Assembly: GCF_000003605.2 (NCBI RefSeq)
Contig: NW_003149765.1
Span: 386,961 to 433,633, forward strand
Length of the DNA: 46,673 bases
Reading direction: 5' to 3'
DNA from: Saccoglossus kowalevskii
Taxonomy: Eukaryota; Hemichordata; Enteropneusta; Harrimaniidae
Shown here: positions 10,701 through 23,487 of the stretch, piece after piece
How the letters are laid out: each line of letters begins with the position of its first letter
Position numbering within the stretch: position 1 is the first letter of the stretch
Notes under the pieces: model-generated
Databases searched by the model: none
Told to the model about the DNA's origin: nothing
The model's input: only the letters and a program-made list of their open reading frames with translations
Made by a program: the position numbers and the translations under genes

Positions 10701-13700
10701 CACATTTATCATACAGAGGGAATAATTGGGTACATGTGAACACGTTGTACACATTTCCCTCTCCATGTTGAAGTTTTCTAAAAACCTGATGATCTAAACC
10801 CAATCCTGGGGGGAAAATTCAGGCAGGCTGTTATCTGATCTTAGGCAAGAACAGTTGTTTATAAATCACTAGGAGGAGTTAGTTTGCATCGTGTAATCTT
10901 TGAAACAGTGGGTGTAGGAAGTAGACGTTTTGTTAATTACCGCAGCGTCTGTTTAACAACAGGAACAAATGTGAAATCGCGTGCAAGGTGATGTTTTAGG
11001 GTACATTAAACTTACCTATTTTTAAATTTGTTTAGGGACTCTTTGGAGAAGCGTACATTTATTTGAATAATTGTTTGCTAGAACGCTAAAAAAACATCAA
11101 GAACTAATTGAGAAAACGGAATTTATCGAGTTTATTGAGTATGAAAAACGTGTGCAAATGTTCGTACCAGAACACTATAATTACCGTAATGAGAATCAAG
11201 TTATTCTACTCTGTAATGTGTTCAAAAACTACACAAGCGTGACAATTAACATGTTGTTTTTGTTATTTGTTTTATTTTGTTTTCTATTATTCAATTAACT
11301 GCACTACATGACTTGTACACCACATTCATTTCTTGTGTGATAAAACATGTGTAATTTGAACACTCAATAGTTACTTATACTTAGGTGCCGTATTATCATT
11401 GCACAGCAATTGCGTATTATGCTACGTTTATTGATTTTCTCAAATCGATTACCTATGTTCAATTCAACTTTTCAGGAACCCTGCACGTTCAAGTAAATAC
11501 TAATTGCAATACTAAAGAAAACACCTCTATAATTGGTGCTGAGATTTTTCATAACGGCAGCGCTCAACGCAACAGTTCCGATGAATGTTGTGCGTTTTGC
11601 TCCGAAACCCCGGAGTGTCTGGCATGGACCTTCAATACAATTGGTGACGATGAACCGGGAAATTGTTCCTTGAAAAGTTCGATTGAAAGTGAAGTGTATC
11701 AAGTCTTCCGTTACTCTGGAGTTACACGAGAACTAAACAAGTCAGGTTGGTATTGTCAGTCTTTTGTACATCATTTATCATAGTTTTATCATCTGTAGAT
11801 GTAGATACCCAACTGGGCGGTAAATATATACTGTAAAACCATTTATTTTCACTGACATTTAATTTCACTATTTTTTTTTGTTTTGAGCATATTCACTGTG
11901 TTTTAATTTCACGAATTAGTCAAGGAAACAATGAGTTTTATTGTTATTGTACATGTTCATGTAGATTTAATTTAGCGATTTTCACTTATCAGCGAAAATA
12001 ACGAAATTAAAACCCAGTGAATAATTAAGGCATTTACAGTATACATATACCAACAAATATATCTTCGAATTTCAGGATTAATGGCGAACACACAAACCTG
12101 CATACATTCACTTTTTATACACGAGTTGCTATCAATAAATCGACAAGTGCACTTACTAGCTGGATTGAAAAAAAAAACAGTGATCCTATCGGCTGCCTCT
12201 TCAGACAGCTAGTTGTGATTCCATGCATTCACATTTTCGAAGAAAGCTTAACAACATTCTAAATGAATTGATGAATTGCCTGAACATGAAAGTAGTAACA
12301 TGACAACCTAATTGTTATTAATATGGTGTGAGTTCGTCTTTCGAAATGAGTAGCCACTGAAACTAATTTTAATTCACTAATCTATAAAGCACGTAACATA
12401 ATAAATATCACAGTTACTACACAGCGAATACGTAATACAGCTAAAGCTATCGAGTTCTCAACATTTGTTGTTGGGTTGTGCATGCATATAACCCGCTTCG
12501 TCCTCAGTACGGTCATATCAAAATACATATTTTACTCCTATGATAAATATATACAATAAATGAAATGTACATGCCGCAATATAATATCTTTTCATACGTT
12601 TGATTTGTTTTATAGTATGATTGTAAGCAATGTATTTACAATGTTGCTATTTTCTTGTAGTTGCGATCAATGCAACAGAAGGTATCCACTGCTCGATCGA
12701 CTTAAATGTGAGAAGAACGGGATTTGACATGACTAATGCGAGTGTAGAAAGCAAAGCCAGTCCCGAGGACTGTTGTGCAATGTGTTCCGACACCAACGGC
12801 TGTGTAGCGTGGGAGTTTGTGAAACACGGGGATTCACTCGGTGATTGTCACCTGAAAGATTATGTGCCCATGCCTGAAGCAAATGATTGTTGTGACTCAG
12901 GTATAATGGGCATCATTGAGTCCGGAAGTACACAAGTTCCTGTCCGTACAACGTCTAGTGCAAACACTCCAGCATACGCTATTTATGTTGACGTCGATAG
13001 TAACCAATACGAGCCTGAAGCTAACAGTAGTGTTTCATTTGGAGTAGGAAACAAAGACGTGTTAACAACTATTTTCGATGATGTGGTAACTGATAGTGAT
13101 GTGTATACGGATTTTATGGGCTACTGGAATAAAACGTCTGATATATTAAGCCAGTTGGATGGCGAATCTGCTGACTTAAAGTTGTCACAACTCATTCGCA
13201 GTATGTCTCAGGCTGAGATTATGGACTATGGCCATCAAGTACAGGACCTCATATTGGAATGCTCCTACAATCAAATGGATTGTACAGACAGGTACATACA
13301 CAACCTTATGTCGAATTTGAGGTTGTTGTTTTTTTTGAAATTGTGATGAGTATTTAAGTAAATATACAATTAATGATTCAAGGATCATACCAGAAACAAA
13401 ACTACATAGTCGAGTAGAGTGAAACACATTATGCCAAGCATATATACCCGATTGTCAGTTCCATGTGCGCGATCTATCCAAGAAAAAACTTGCAAGAGAA
13501 GATCGGCGACGATGTGGTATTCTAGGTTAATTAAAATACTCACCTGTAGTGCAACAACTAGAAACATGAATATTTGTGACACACTGCTGGTCGAAAACTG
13601 TTTTGGATAACTTAGCTGCATACGTCATTCGGGCTATATTACACATATAACTTAACTAAAGTTTGTTGTCACCCTATGATCAAAGTGCTGTCTTTTTGTA

Positions 13701-16700
13701 TTAGCCATATATTGTTTTCTTTGGCTTTCGTTTAATCATAATAATAATATTGCCATACATGAACTAAAACACGACTATGTATATCACCATATGTAAAGGT
13801 ACATTAACGTTAATTGTGTGTATGTGCATTATAAACGTTTAATATGTATGCAAATGCATACATATGTTTTGGCGAGACAAAAAATACTCTATTCCACATA
13901 GAAAACGTTTTTGATTTGGTCAAATGATGTTGTATGCAGGTAAACATCACAGATTCATATCGTGTATACTATAAAAAGGCACGTGAATCGGAGAGAATTG
14001 AATTCTAATCTAACACATTTACTTAATTTTCTATCATTACGAAAAATGTATACCGCATTTCACACAGTACTCACGTAATCTGAGGATAGTTGGAGTCTGT
14101 TGTAAGGCAATAACGTCATTCAATAGCCAAACCTAGAAACTGACGTAGGATTCAATAATGGCGTATTCATGCATCTAATTATTCTATATGCTAGAACTAG
14201 TGAATTGTTAAGCGTGGCCGGAAATCCGGTACATGTACATGTTAATGCAGTCATTTGCATTTGTATTTATAAAACACCGGTAGACGGATCGGAATTCCGT
14301 TTATTAAACCTTCACAACGTAATTGTAAGGAGAATACATGTTTCACGTCGCACGCATTTAAATGAAATACATGCCTAAACTTTTAAATGTGGCAGATGTC
14401 GAGAAGGGAACCGTTGAACTGAGTATGTCGGATATGCATCTCACATTAGCAGAAATATCACAATCAATCATATTTTATATTTAGAATGACTACTATATGA
14501 GTATTATCGCATAGCTTCCATAAATCGTTTTCATTAACTATTAGTGGTATGTGTGTCTTAAAATAACTAAACATAACATATCCATCTCGCAAAGACATGG
14601 AAGTTAACATTTGTGGAGGATGTATTGATATTCGCCATATCCCCTCAATTGGGTTTATTTAATTTACATTTTAATTCGGACGAAGTACAACATAGTTGGT
14701 TTATGCAATTGTACCCCGTCGCGTCGTCTCATTTAACGAACATACGTTGACATGGCACGAATACAAGATATGTGAGTTGTAGATTTCCTATACGATTGGG
14801 TATGTTATTTTCACTTTACAATTACAAGTAAAAAATAATTGATATATTTAACTGATATAAATAAACGTGGGGTGTTTTACTTTTTCGGTGAATTCTCTCA
14901 TTATCAGTTACTCAAACACGTGAACAAAGGTCATCAATCGTTTTTTTCAGATTTGACCAACTTCAGACCAAACTTCGCCTTGAAATTCACAGATGGTTGG
15001 CTACTGATTGGTCATTCTGCTTCATTGTTTTATACGCTGGTGACAAATGCCCATACAACCCATCGAGGGTTATTTCGAGCACAACATTGACAAATATATA
15101 CTAACATTAAGTATTAAATTAAGAGAGTAATTATACGGTTAGATTTATATTGAAAATCTATATAACAAGGAATGCATATTCTGTATCGATGTTAGTTCCA
15201 GACAGACTAAAACCTTTTATGTTTGCCTAGTCGTCTTCATCTGATTGTGATTCCACAAATCGGTATAACAATAAAACAAACCTGTTTTTTTTTCAAATTG
15301 TACGATCTTTGCATAAGTAATTATCAATAAGTACAGCTTATTAGGTGTAAAATCATCAGAACTACGATTGTATTTTCCATGGACCTCCCACGTGTTCTTT
15401 AGACGATTTGCATCAAACGAGTACTGCCTAACATATAATAGCCAATTCTCCCATATGGTTGTTTGTGAATAACATTTGTTTTTTAATTGTTTGTAGAGAT
15501 CTGTTATTACCAATGCAAGACCAGACATACGGGAATTGTTACACATTTGATTACGGAGAAGGAGACAAAGTCATACGATATTCTTTGAAACCAGGAAGCA
15601 ATAATGGTAAAAAATTATAAATCTCTATTCTGTAACAAACCCAACATACGGCAGCTATAGTAGAATATTAATTGTATTTTGGGTCACTGCTTGAACAGAA
15701 TTAAAATGGCACAGATGGCAAACATTTTTTTCTGATGATCACAGAATACCTGCCTTAATAGATGTCTAGAATAACTTGATGTGCACCTTTTTACGCAACA
15801 GTGTAATTTTATCCGAGAATAAAACAAGTGTTTTTTTTTCTCGGAAATATACATAATAACGCGAAGCTAGCTAATGAATCCAATGATTTCGTCGAATTGA
15901 ATCAATAATAGTTATACATGCCTCGATCGGCGTCAACTAGTCGTTTGCAAGTAGCTTGGGGAATAAACAACACCCGGTCTTTAATGAAAATTTATATATT
16001 TATTCCCATGACTAAGATGCAATGCTTGTAACCCTAATTGCCCCAAATAACATTCACTATTATGGTAATATTTTACAGTTTTCCCCACTGCTACATTCCA
16101 TTACAACTATGTTTGCACTAGCAATTGTATTTCTACACACACGTTATTCTTGTCACGTCTGTTAGCAAAAAGTCAGTATACACCAGCAACATTATATATG
16201 ACTACTGATTCGGGTCACCGGTTCATTGAGCGATGTCTGCTAATTATATTGCAATTTAGGTAAAATTTCCAACGGGCGCTAGTATGGCGTCGTCACTGCG
16301 GTGTGAACAGCTTACATCGGCATTAGAAGACAATTTTACCCTTCGTGATGCAATTTGCTCAGATTGCCAAATGTTTACAGCAAGTATTACATCAACTAAC
16401 TTGGCGTATTCAGAGGGAACACACTGATTAACCTTAAGCCTCATGACTGCATAGCAAAAAAAAAGTACTTTCCTTTTCTCCCATATGATGATGAATATAA
16501 AGCGCATATAATTGCATATGCAATTACTTTCCCAATATTGTATGAGCAAACATTTAGATTTCAAAACTGACATGTGATATGTAATCTTTTCCAGGATTGA
16601 AGCTGACTCTTAATGCGGAACAGAATGAATATATTGGACCAGTTAGTCAAGGTGCTAGCTTTCGTGTCGTTATCCATTCACAAAACTCCATGCCGTTCCC

Positions 16701-16985
16701 AGAAGAGAAAGGTATTGATATACAGCCTGGTACATCCACAACGTTAGCAATAAAACTGGTAAGTCACTGCCAACCAATGTGTATTATGAACATAAACGAC
16801 ATGTATGACGTCATATATTAGGCCATCTTGTACTTGGACAGGTTATATATTGTATGCTTTTAATGAACGCATTTATATGAAGAGATACATTTAATATAAC
16901 AAGTTGAAGTTAAGAACAACATGAGTACATGAGTCTCTTATTTATTTATTTATTTATTGATTAATTAATTAATTAATTAATTAAT

Positions 16986-17072
<87 letters not shown>

Positions 17073-20000
17073 TTCATTTATTCAACTTAATTTTATTCTT
17101 ATTTATCACAGACAACACAGGAACGGATGGGACCACCGTATAGTAACTGTACCTTTGCGGATCAATTAAGTCAATTCGATGAATACAGTTACACGATGCT
17201 GGTAGGACAATTTATGTAGTCTTCTACTTTCTTATTTCAGTATAGCAGATGATATATTCCTATTTTGATCAAAGTTGTTCTTTCTTGGTTATTTATATCT
17301 GTAATTTACAACAGAAATGTTCGATGATTTAGTACAAATGGAGGTAAAATTCTATAATGTGAATCAAATCAGCAATAAATCAACGTCCATCAGTCAGCTG
17401 AATTTGTTTTTCTTGTATAGATGACATATTACCCTAGTTCCCTAGTTTTACTAGTGTATCTTCATAATGGAAGCTTATGACACCGTATTTTACTCTTTGA
17501 ACTAGGCTTGTCAAAAGGAGTGCATCGAAAAGTATCTATACGCACGCTGTGGATGTGTCGATATGGTATCTGAACTCCCCGTTTGCATGGGATTCGTAGT
17601 CAACGCTACACAAGGTGAATACACTACGTGTTTGATAATTAGTACGTAAGAAGCATGTAATCACAGGATTAAGATCGGAAATTACAATTCTAATCCGGCC
17701 TTGACAGATAATATGCCTGCCGAAATCTCGTTATACAAAGGAAAATCTATTATTCAAATGTAATTAAACTTTCGCAATAGGATTTTCTGCATCTGTAGCT
17801 CGATATGAATATAATACAGCTTTTATTTTCCAGAAATGTGCCGAGAGTTTGTTTATTTCCTTAGTCGGCACGAACTGCTGCCCTGTAATTGCCGGCCTAC
17901 TTGCAGGTAAGCCGAGTTGTGAAATGTTTGTAATGCCGACTATAATGAAATAGTATACGATAAACATTAGACATCAAGTTATTCGATTTTAGAAAGTAGT
18001 ATTCAATCCATTTAGAATGTAAGATTTTTTTCAGATAATTTCTTCGTTTGTTTAAGAGCCTTGCGGTTTGCATATTTTATGAAGGTCAATACATCATATG
18101 ATCTCGTATGTTTAATATTTAACCTTTTGACATTTACGCTCGTGCAAGAAAATTTACCTTTCTGTTATCACTCGAAATCTCTACGAATTACTCATAGGAC
18201 AATTTGCAATAATGTCAATAACGCGATGCATAATTAAACACGTCTGTGAAATAAGTGTTCTACGATATTATCATACTAAGAAACACGTATTTATGAAATA
18301 AACACATCTGAGGCCTATGCATTTCTAGGTGCAGTGTATCAAAACAACATATTCGCACACTTGTTATTAACATTTATTTCGTCTCATCCTTTGCTTCACT
18401 TCTTCATCTGCGCATATTTAACCTAATGTGAAGACATTTAATGTAAACATGGTGACGTTTATTCTATCCATAACAGAAAGAATCTTTCGTACTGAAAGTC
18501 GCGAACTGAATGCATATAACATATTAGCTTGGTCATGTGATACTTGTATGTTTCTCGAATAGGTCAGCACCAAGTAATATATACGAACAAGTATGAAACA
18601 TATTCAGAAAGTTTATTCATTAATAGGGACCCTTTAATATGCGATTAGCTCAGCATAATGATAGTTAATTCATTCGATTGTAAATTCGATTTTGCCAAAC
18701 TTAGGCAGGCGAACATTTAAATGTGTTTGACATATCATGTTTAGTGAAATTGCCTGTATTCGCATTTGTCAGTATAACAAACGAGTTTTTTCATGACACC
18801 CTTGTCGATAGAATCAACCTTGTAGACAATTTTCAATAACATCCCAGCTTTTGCAAATTATTATGTGTATGAAGTAAAAACAACAAGAGAAAACTGTAAT
18901 TTTAGTGTAACACACTAAACGAAGTATAACATCATTTGCATTTATTCACATAGTGCATTTGGTTTCTATAATGAATAATGCATGCTGATAATCATTCGTC
19001 TGTGTGCAGAATACTCCATACAGGTTTTTATACCTATTGATTTTGACATTGCCATTGATACATGCTGTTGGATGGTTTATTACCGATGAAATATTGTATA
19101 TGGCAACCCAGACATAAATATGGTGGTTATGTGATTTAAGACGTTTAATTTAAATAGCCCAGCATATGCACACCTATTTAATATCATAACAGTAATAGTA
19201 TTTTGTTTTGTGCATAAGACAGCAAGAATGAAGTCTTTTTGGCAAAAACCAACAACATCGACTGTTGTTATACATGTGAATAAGATCAATTGCTATAACA
19301 AACAGTATCATCATCGTTATCATCATCATCATTAACATAGCTGATTTGAATTTGCACTCACGTACTAACACACATTTTTTTAATACCATGTATCATACGA
19401 TTATAGGACTCACAGTTTAGTGTCGCTAATAAAACAAATATGTCACAATGTCGTAGAAATATAATTTCTACATCAGGCTAATTATTACTCCTAACTGCCT
19501 CATCCCTGTTGCGGGTTACAATTTATAATTTATTGACAATATATTTATCCCCAATGGGCATCGTGAGTAGTGAACTAATAGACATATATTCACATCATAA
19601 ATAAGTTCTTGTACCTATAATGAGATCGTATTTTCATAAACATTTTATGATATTTTTAACCGTATATCTATATAACCTCGGGTTTGTTCATACACTCGCA
19701 CATATGTTACACACATGTTATTTGTTCGTCCTCCTGTTTTCTATTCTAAGACATAAATAGATTGATCGAGTGCACCGTATACGTACACACTGAACAAACA
19801 TGTTCCTAAATCCAATTATATTTGTGCCTAAAGAAAGGGTGATGAGGTTTTTTTTTTTGGATTTGCATCTACTCAAATCATGCTATTATAGTACGTAACA
19901 AATTACATTTGATTCTCATCTTCGCGGACTATTAGAGAAACAAGATTGGTGCAGACACGGTAAGACGTATAATAGCTGTGTTTTGAACACATACTCAGCA

Positions 20001-23000
20001 ATACACTGAAAATAATTCACTCACTAGCGGCCATTATCTAATTGCTGAATTCCCAAACACATAACCATGACAACACGTAAAAGTCAGGTCACTTACAATC
20101 ATGGACTGATCATCAACGGTACTAGAGGCTTTCAAATCATTTGATTCTGTTGGAAAGACATTAAATGAAAAATATGTTTTCTTAAACCGGTCAATGGTTG
20201 CATAGTAGCATCGGACTTACGATCGGTGGACCAGAGTTCACGAGACCGCTACCCAGACCCAGTTAGAATGCTAAATCCACTCGACAAAATCTTGGTAGAG
20301 GTCCGCAGGTGCTGGTTATCGTTGGCCACACAACCCTGTCACGCAATCCTACACTAGAACAGATCTGTGTGGTAGCATACATTACATATACGTCATCATT
20401 CGCACTTGTAAATTACACATTAAAAAAGTCAGGAAAAACAACAGTGACTTCGATGTCTCGAACTGTCGCCTAACATAAACATATTTAAAAAAATATGTTT
20501 TGAACTATTTCATTATCAGTTCTATGCAAATCACGATTACAGTACAATTGAGCAAATGTATATTACTGCTGAATTCTGGATAATTTTCTAAAAAAATGTT
20601 TTGGTATATGTATAGGATTGTTTTTAACTTTCATTTTAAAAGTGTCATAAAACGTTAGAAAATAGTATTAGAGCGCCACTGTCGCCGCGCCGCGTTCTGT
20701 TTGATACGCGTCTCATGTTTGTTCACACGACATTGAAAACGTGACTGAGCGCTTTAATGAAACTGAACAACTTTATTTCGTTACATTCATTTCTATATTC
20801 AATTAAACTACATCGCACTGAATAGCACGTGTGTGACAAACTAGTTAATATGTAGCATAGTATATGTACATGCATTGATTTCTTTACTCACTCATAATTA
20901 CTTTTAGGTTTGGTAGGAAAACATGGTAAATCGTAATATTATTGTTATTACTATTCTATATTTTTTGCAGAGAAGTGCAATATTCAACAACGGTTTCACA
21001 AAAAACATGGCCATCTGATAGATATATGGTGAGTTATACAACACTGTCATTTTTTACAAGGAGCGAAGCTATAAATGGTGCATTATTAACATTTAACGAT
21101 CTATTTAACTATATAATGCTTTACAATACTGTCTTACGTATGTGTATCCAATTTATCTAAACGTCGTTGTGTTTTTTTTTGTGAAAGTGAAAGATTGCAA
21201 GAAATGCATAACTTCAACTAATAAAACATTCCTCTCACAGCCTTATTTCATGCAAACGGTTGCAAAAAGCGGATTACATGATGCCTCAGCAGTTAGGTGG
21301 GTAGTTGTTCAATAATTCATGTTTTATCAACATCTACAAAAAGCGTACACACGCCCACACATTAAACACGGTTTAAAGGCGAAACCTTCTATCCTGCTTC
21401 CCTGAAGTCTTCAGTGAGAATCATTACGGCCAATGACATCATGACTTGACTATTTAATTACTGCAACAAATTACTGCAGGACTGATCAATCTCATGGTTT
21501 TAACATTGCTTGTCTACTGATTAACACTGTCCACTCAAGCGACATTGAAGAAAAGTAAAATAGTATATACACGATAGTTGTAATGCTGTTATTTATATAT
21601 ATAGTCTGTTAATCATATAATAATCCTCGAGGATATTTTATTTTGATACTGGTGAACAAGCCGCACATCACCTTGCCATATGATATTAACGTCATGCTTA
21701 TTATAATTGTCTTTCAGAAATAATCTTGCCAGGGTTGAGATATATTTCGAAGAATTAAATTATATAGTGCACCGTGAAGTCGCGGTTTATCTGGTAAGTG
21801 TATGTGGTTCGCATCCCTATCTCAATTTGTGTCGCATTTTATCAAGAGTCTATCAAAACGTGCAAGTTGTTAATGTGTCATATCGCCTCGAACACTATGC
21901 ATGGTAACCAGTTTTATTAGTGACGTACATTGCCATATATACTCGTTAATCTGATGTTGTATATTTCGCGTAATATGTTAAATTGTTCTCATTTGATGTG
22001 TCTACGATATAAAGGAAGAAGTCGAACGCTTATACACTATGTAGCGAATATCGAGCGGAATTGGAATTTATAATGTCGACTTATGTATAGCGACGTAGTT
22101 GTGTTTTTTCGAACTTCCCTCGTACGCTTATCTGGGCAAATGTGTAGGCCCTAGTGTGACGTCTACTCTGTGTGCAATTAAATGACCGTCCAGCCATGAT
22201 TAGTACTCGCCAATCTACAGTCTATAATGCTTCGATGTCTGCATCTGACACAAATGTTTGACCCGTCGGTGCATGAGAGCATAAATATACATCGTGCAAT
22301 GGGGCGAGAACAAACATAGAGAAACGTGCGACAGCGTTCAGAAGACCTGTCAACAATAAGACGTTTAAAAACAAATTGTATTTTTTTTTATTAAATTGAT
22401 GGTATCTATATATGTATAGTGAGTAAACAGGTGCACACATTAGTGTACAATGAATAATCGTGAAGTTTCGTTAATAATTAAATACATAATATTAACAGTA
22501 TTTATTTTTATTTTTTAATAACGACGAAGAATAAAAGAGATCATATAATATTAATGCGACGCTTTGCGTTCAGCAGTGAAATCGGGCGTATATGCATACT
22601 CAAGTGTTTTGTTTCAAATAATTTATTTCACTTTAATATCGAGGTAAATGCACTAAAAAATATCCAATGCTACATTGAAGATTTTTGTGAAATTATATAA
22701 TGTGCAGCTGCGCACGAAGCATATAAAGTATATAATAATGTTAACGAGGGAACGCTTACTAGGAATGGAGCAGTGATGTGAGGTAAACGACGTACACAGC
22801 ATTCAGACTCATAATCTTATCTGAACCCCATATGTTAACAACTGAGTTCATTGTCGTCATGAAATTAGAAATCATCATATGCGAATGATGGCAGTCAATT
22901 TGGAGCTCTGAATTGCAAATTGAGTTGTTATGCTAAAATGACATGACGAGGATCTCGGGCAATCCACATTGTTTAGAATGACTACTGCGCTCCGCGTCGC

Positions 23001-23410
23001 GCTGCGGCCAGTCGTACGAACAACACGTTGATTTGTTTTTAAACGGAACAAGACGAAATAATGTAATGAGAATTTGGTATTTTGTTTTGGTGAATAGTGT
23101 CAACAAAAGCATAAAAAATGGCTTGCTATATATGAGGCTACGAACGAACACATGACTATTAACACGAGTATCATTTTGCTGGGCCCAATTCGTTAGTAAA
23201 CTATATAGCTCTAATTCTCTCACTTCTTCACATATAATGCGTGGTGGTCACATCGCGTTAGATGAGTTGTTATTTCAATGTACATATAGAATTGTTCTGG
23301 GTTATAAAGTCCGATCTGAGATAAGACGTCGAGACCGTAGACAAAAACATCATATCGTGGATTGGGAGACTTTATATTCAGAATGATTTGGGAATGTGGG
23401 TTCAATCTGA

Positions 23411-23487
<77 letters not shown>

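Noticed and set aside
13292-13346. Read-through of channel exon 4 to a stop, giving a truncated soluble PAN protein
   Set aside because: The donor CAG|GTACAT is good and the downstream exon completes the DEG/ENaC motif. An unspliced isoform cannot be excluded but has no support here.
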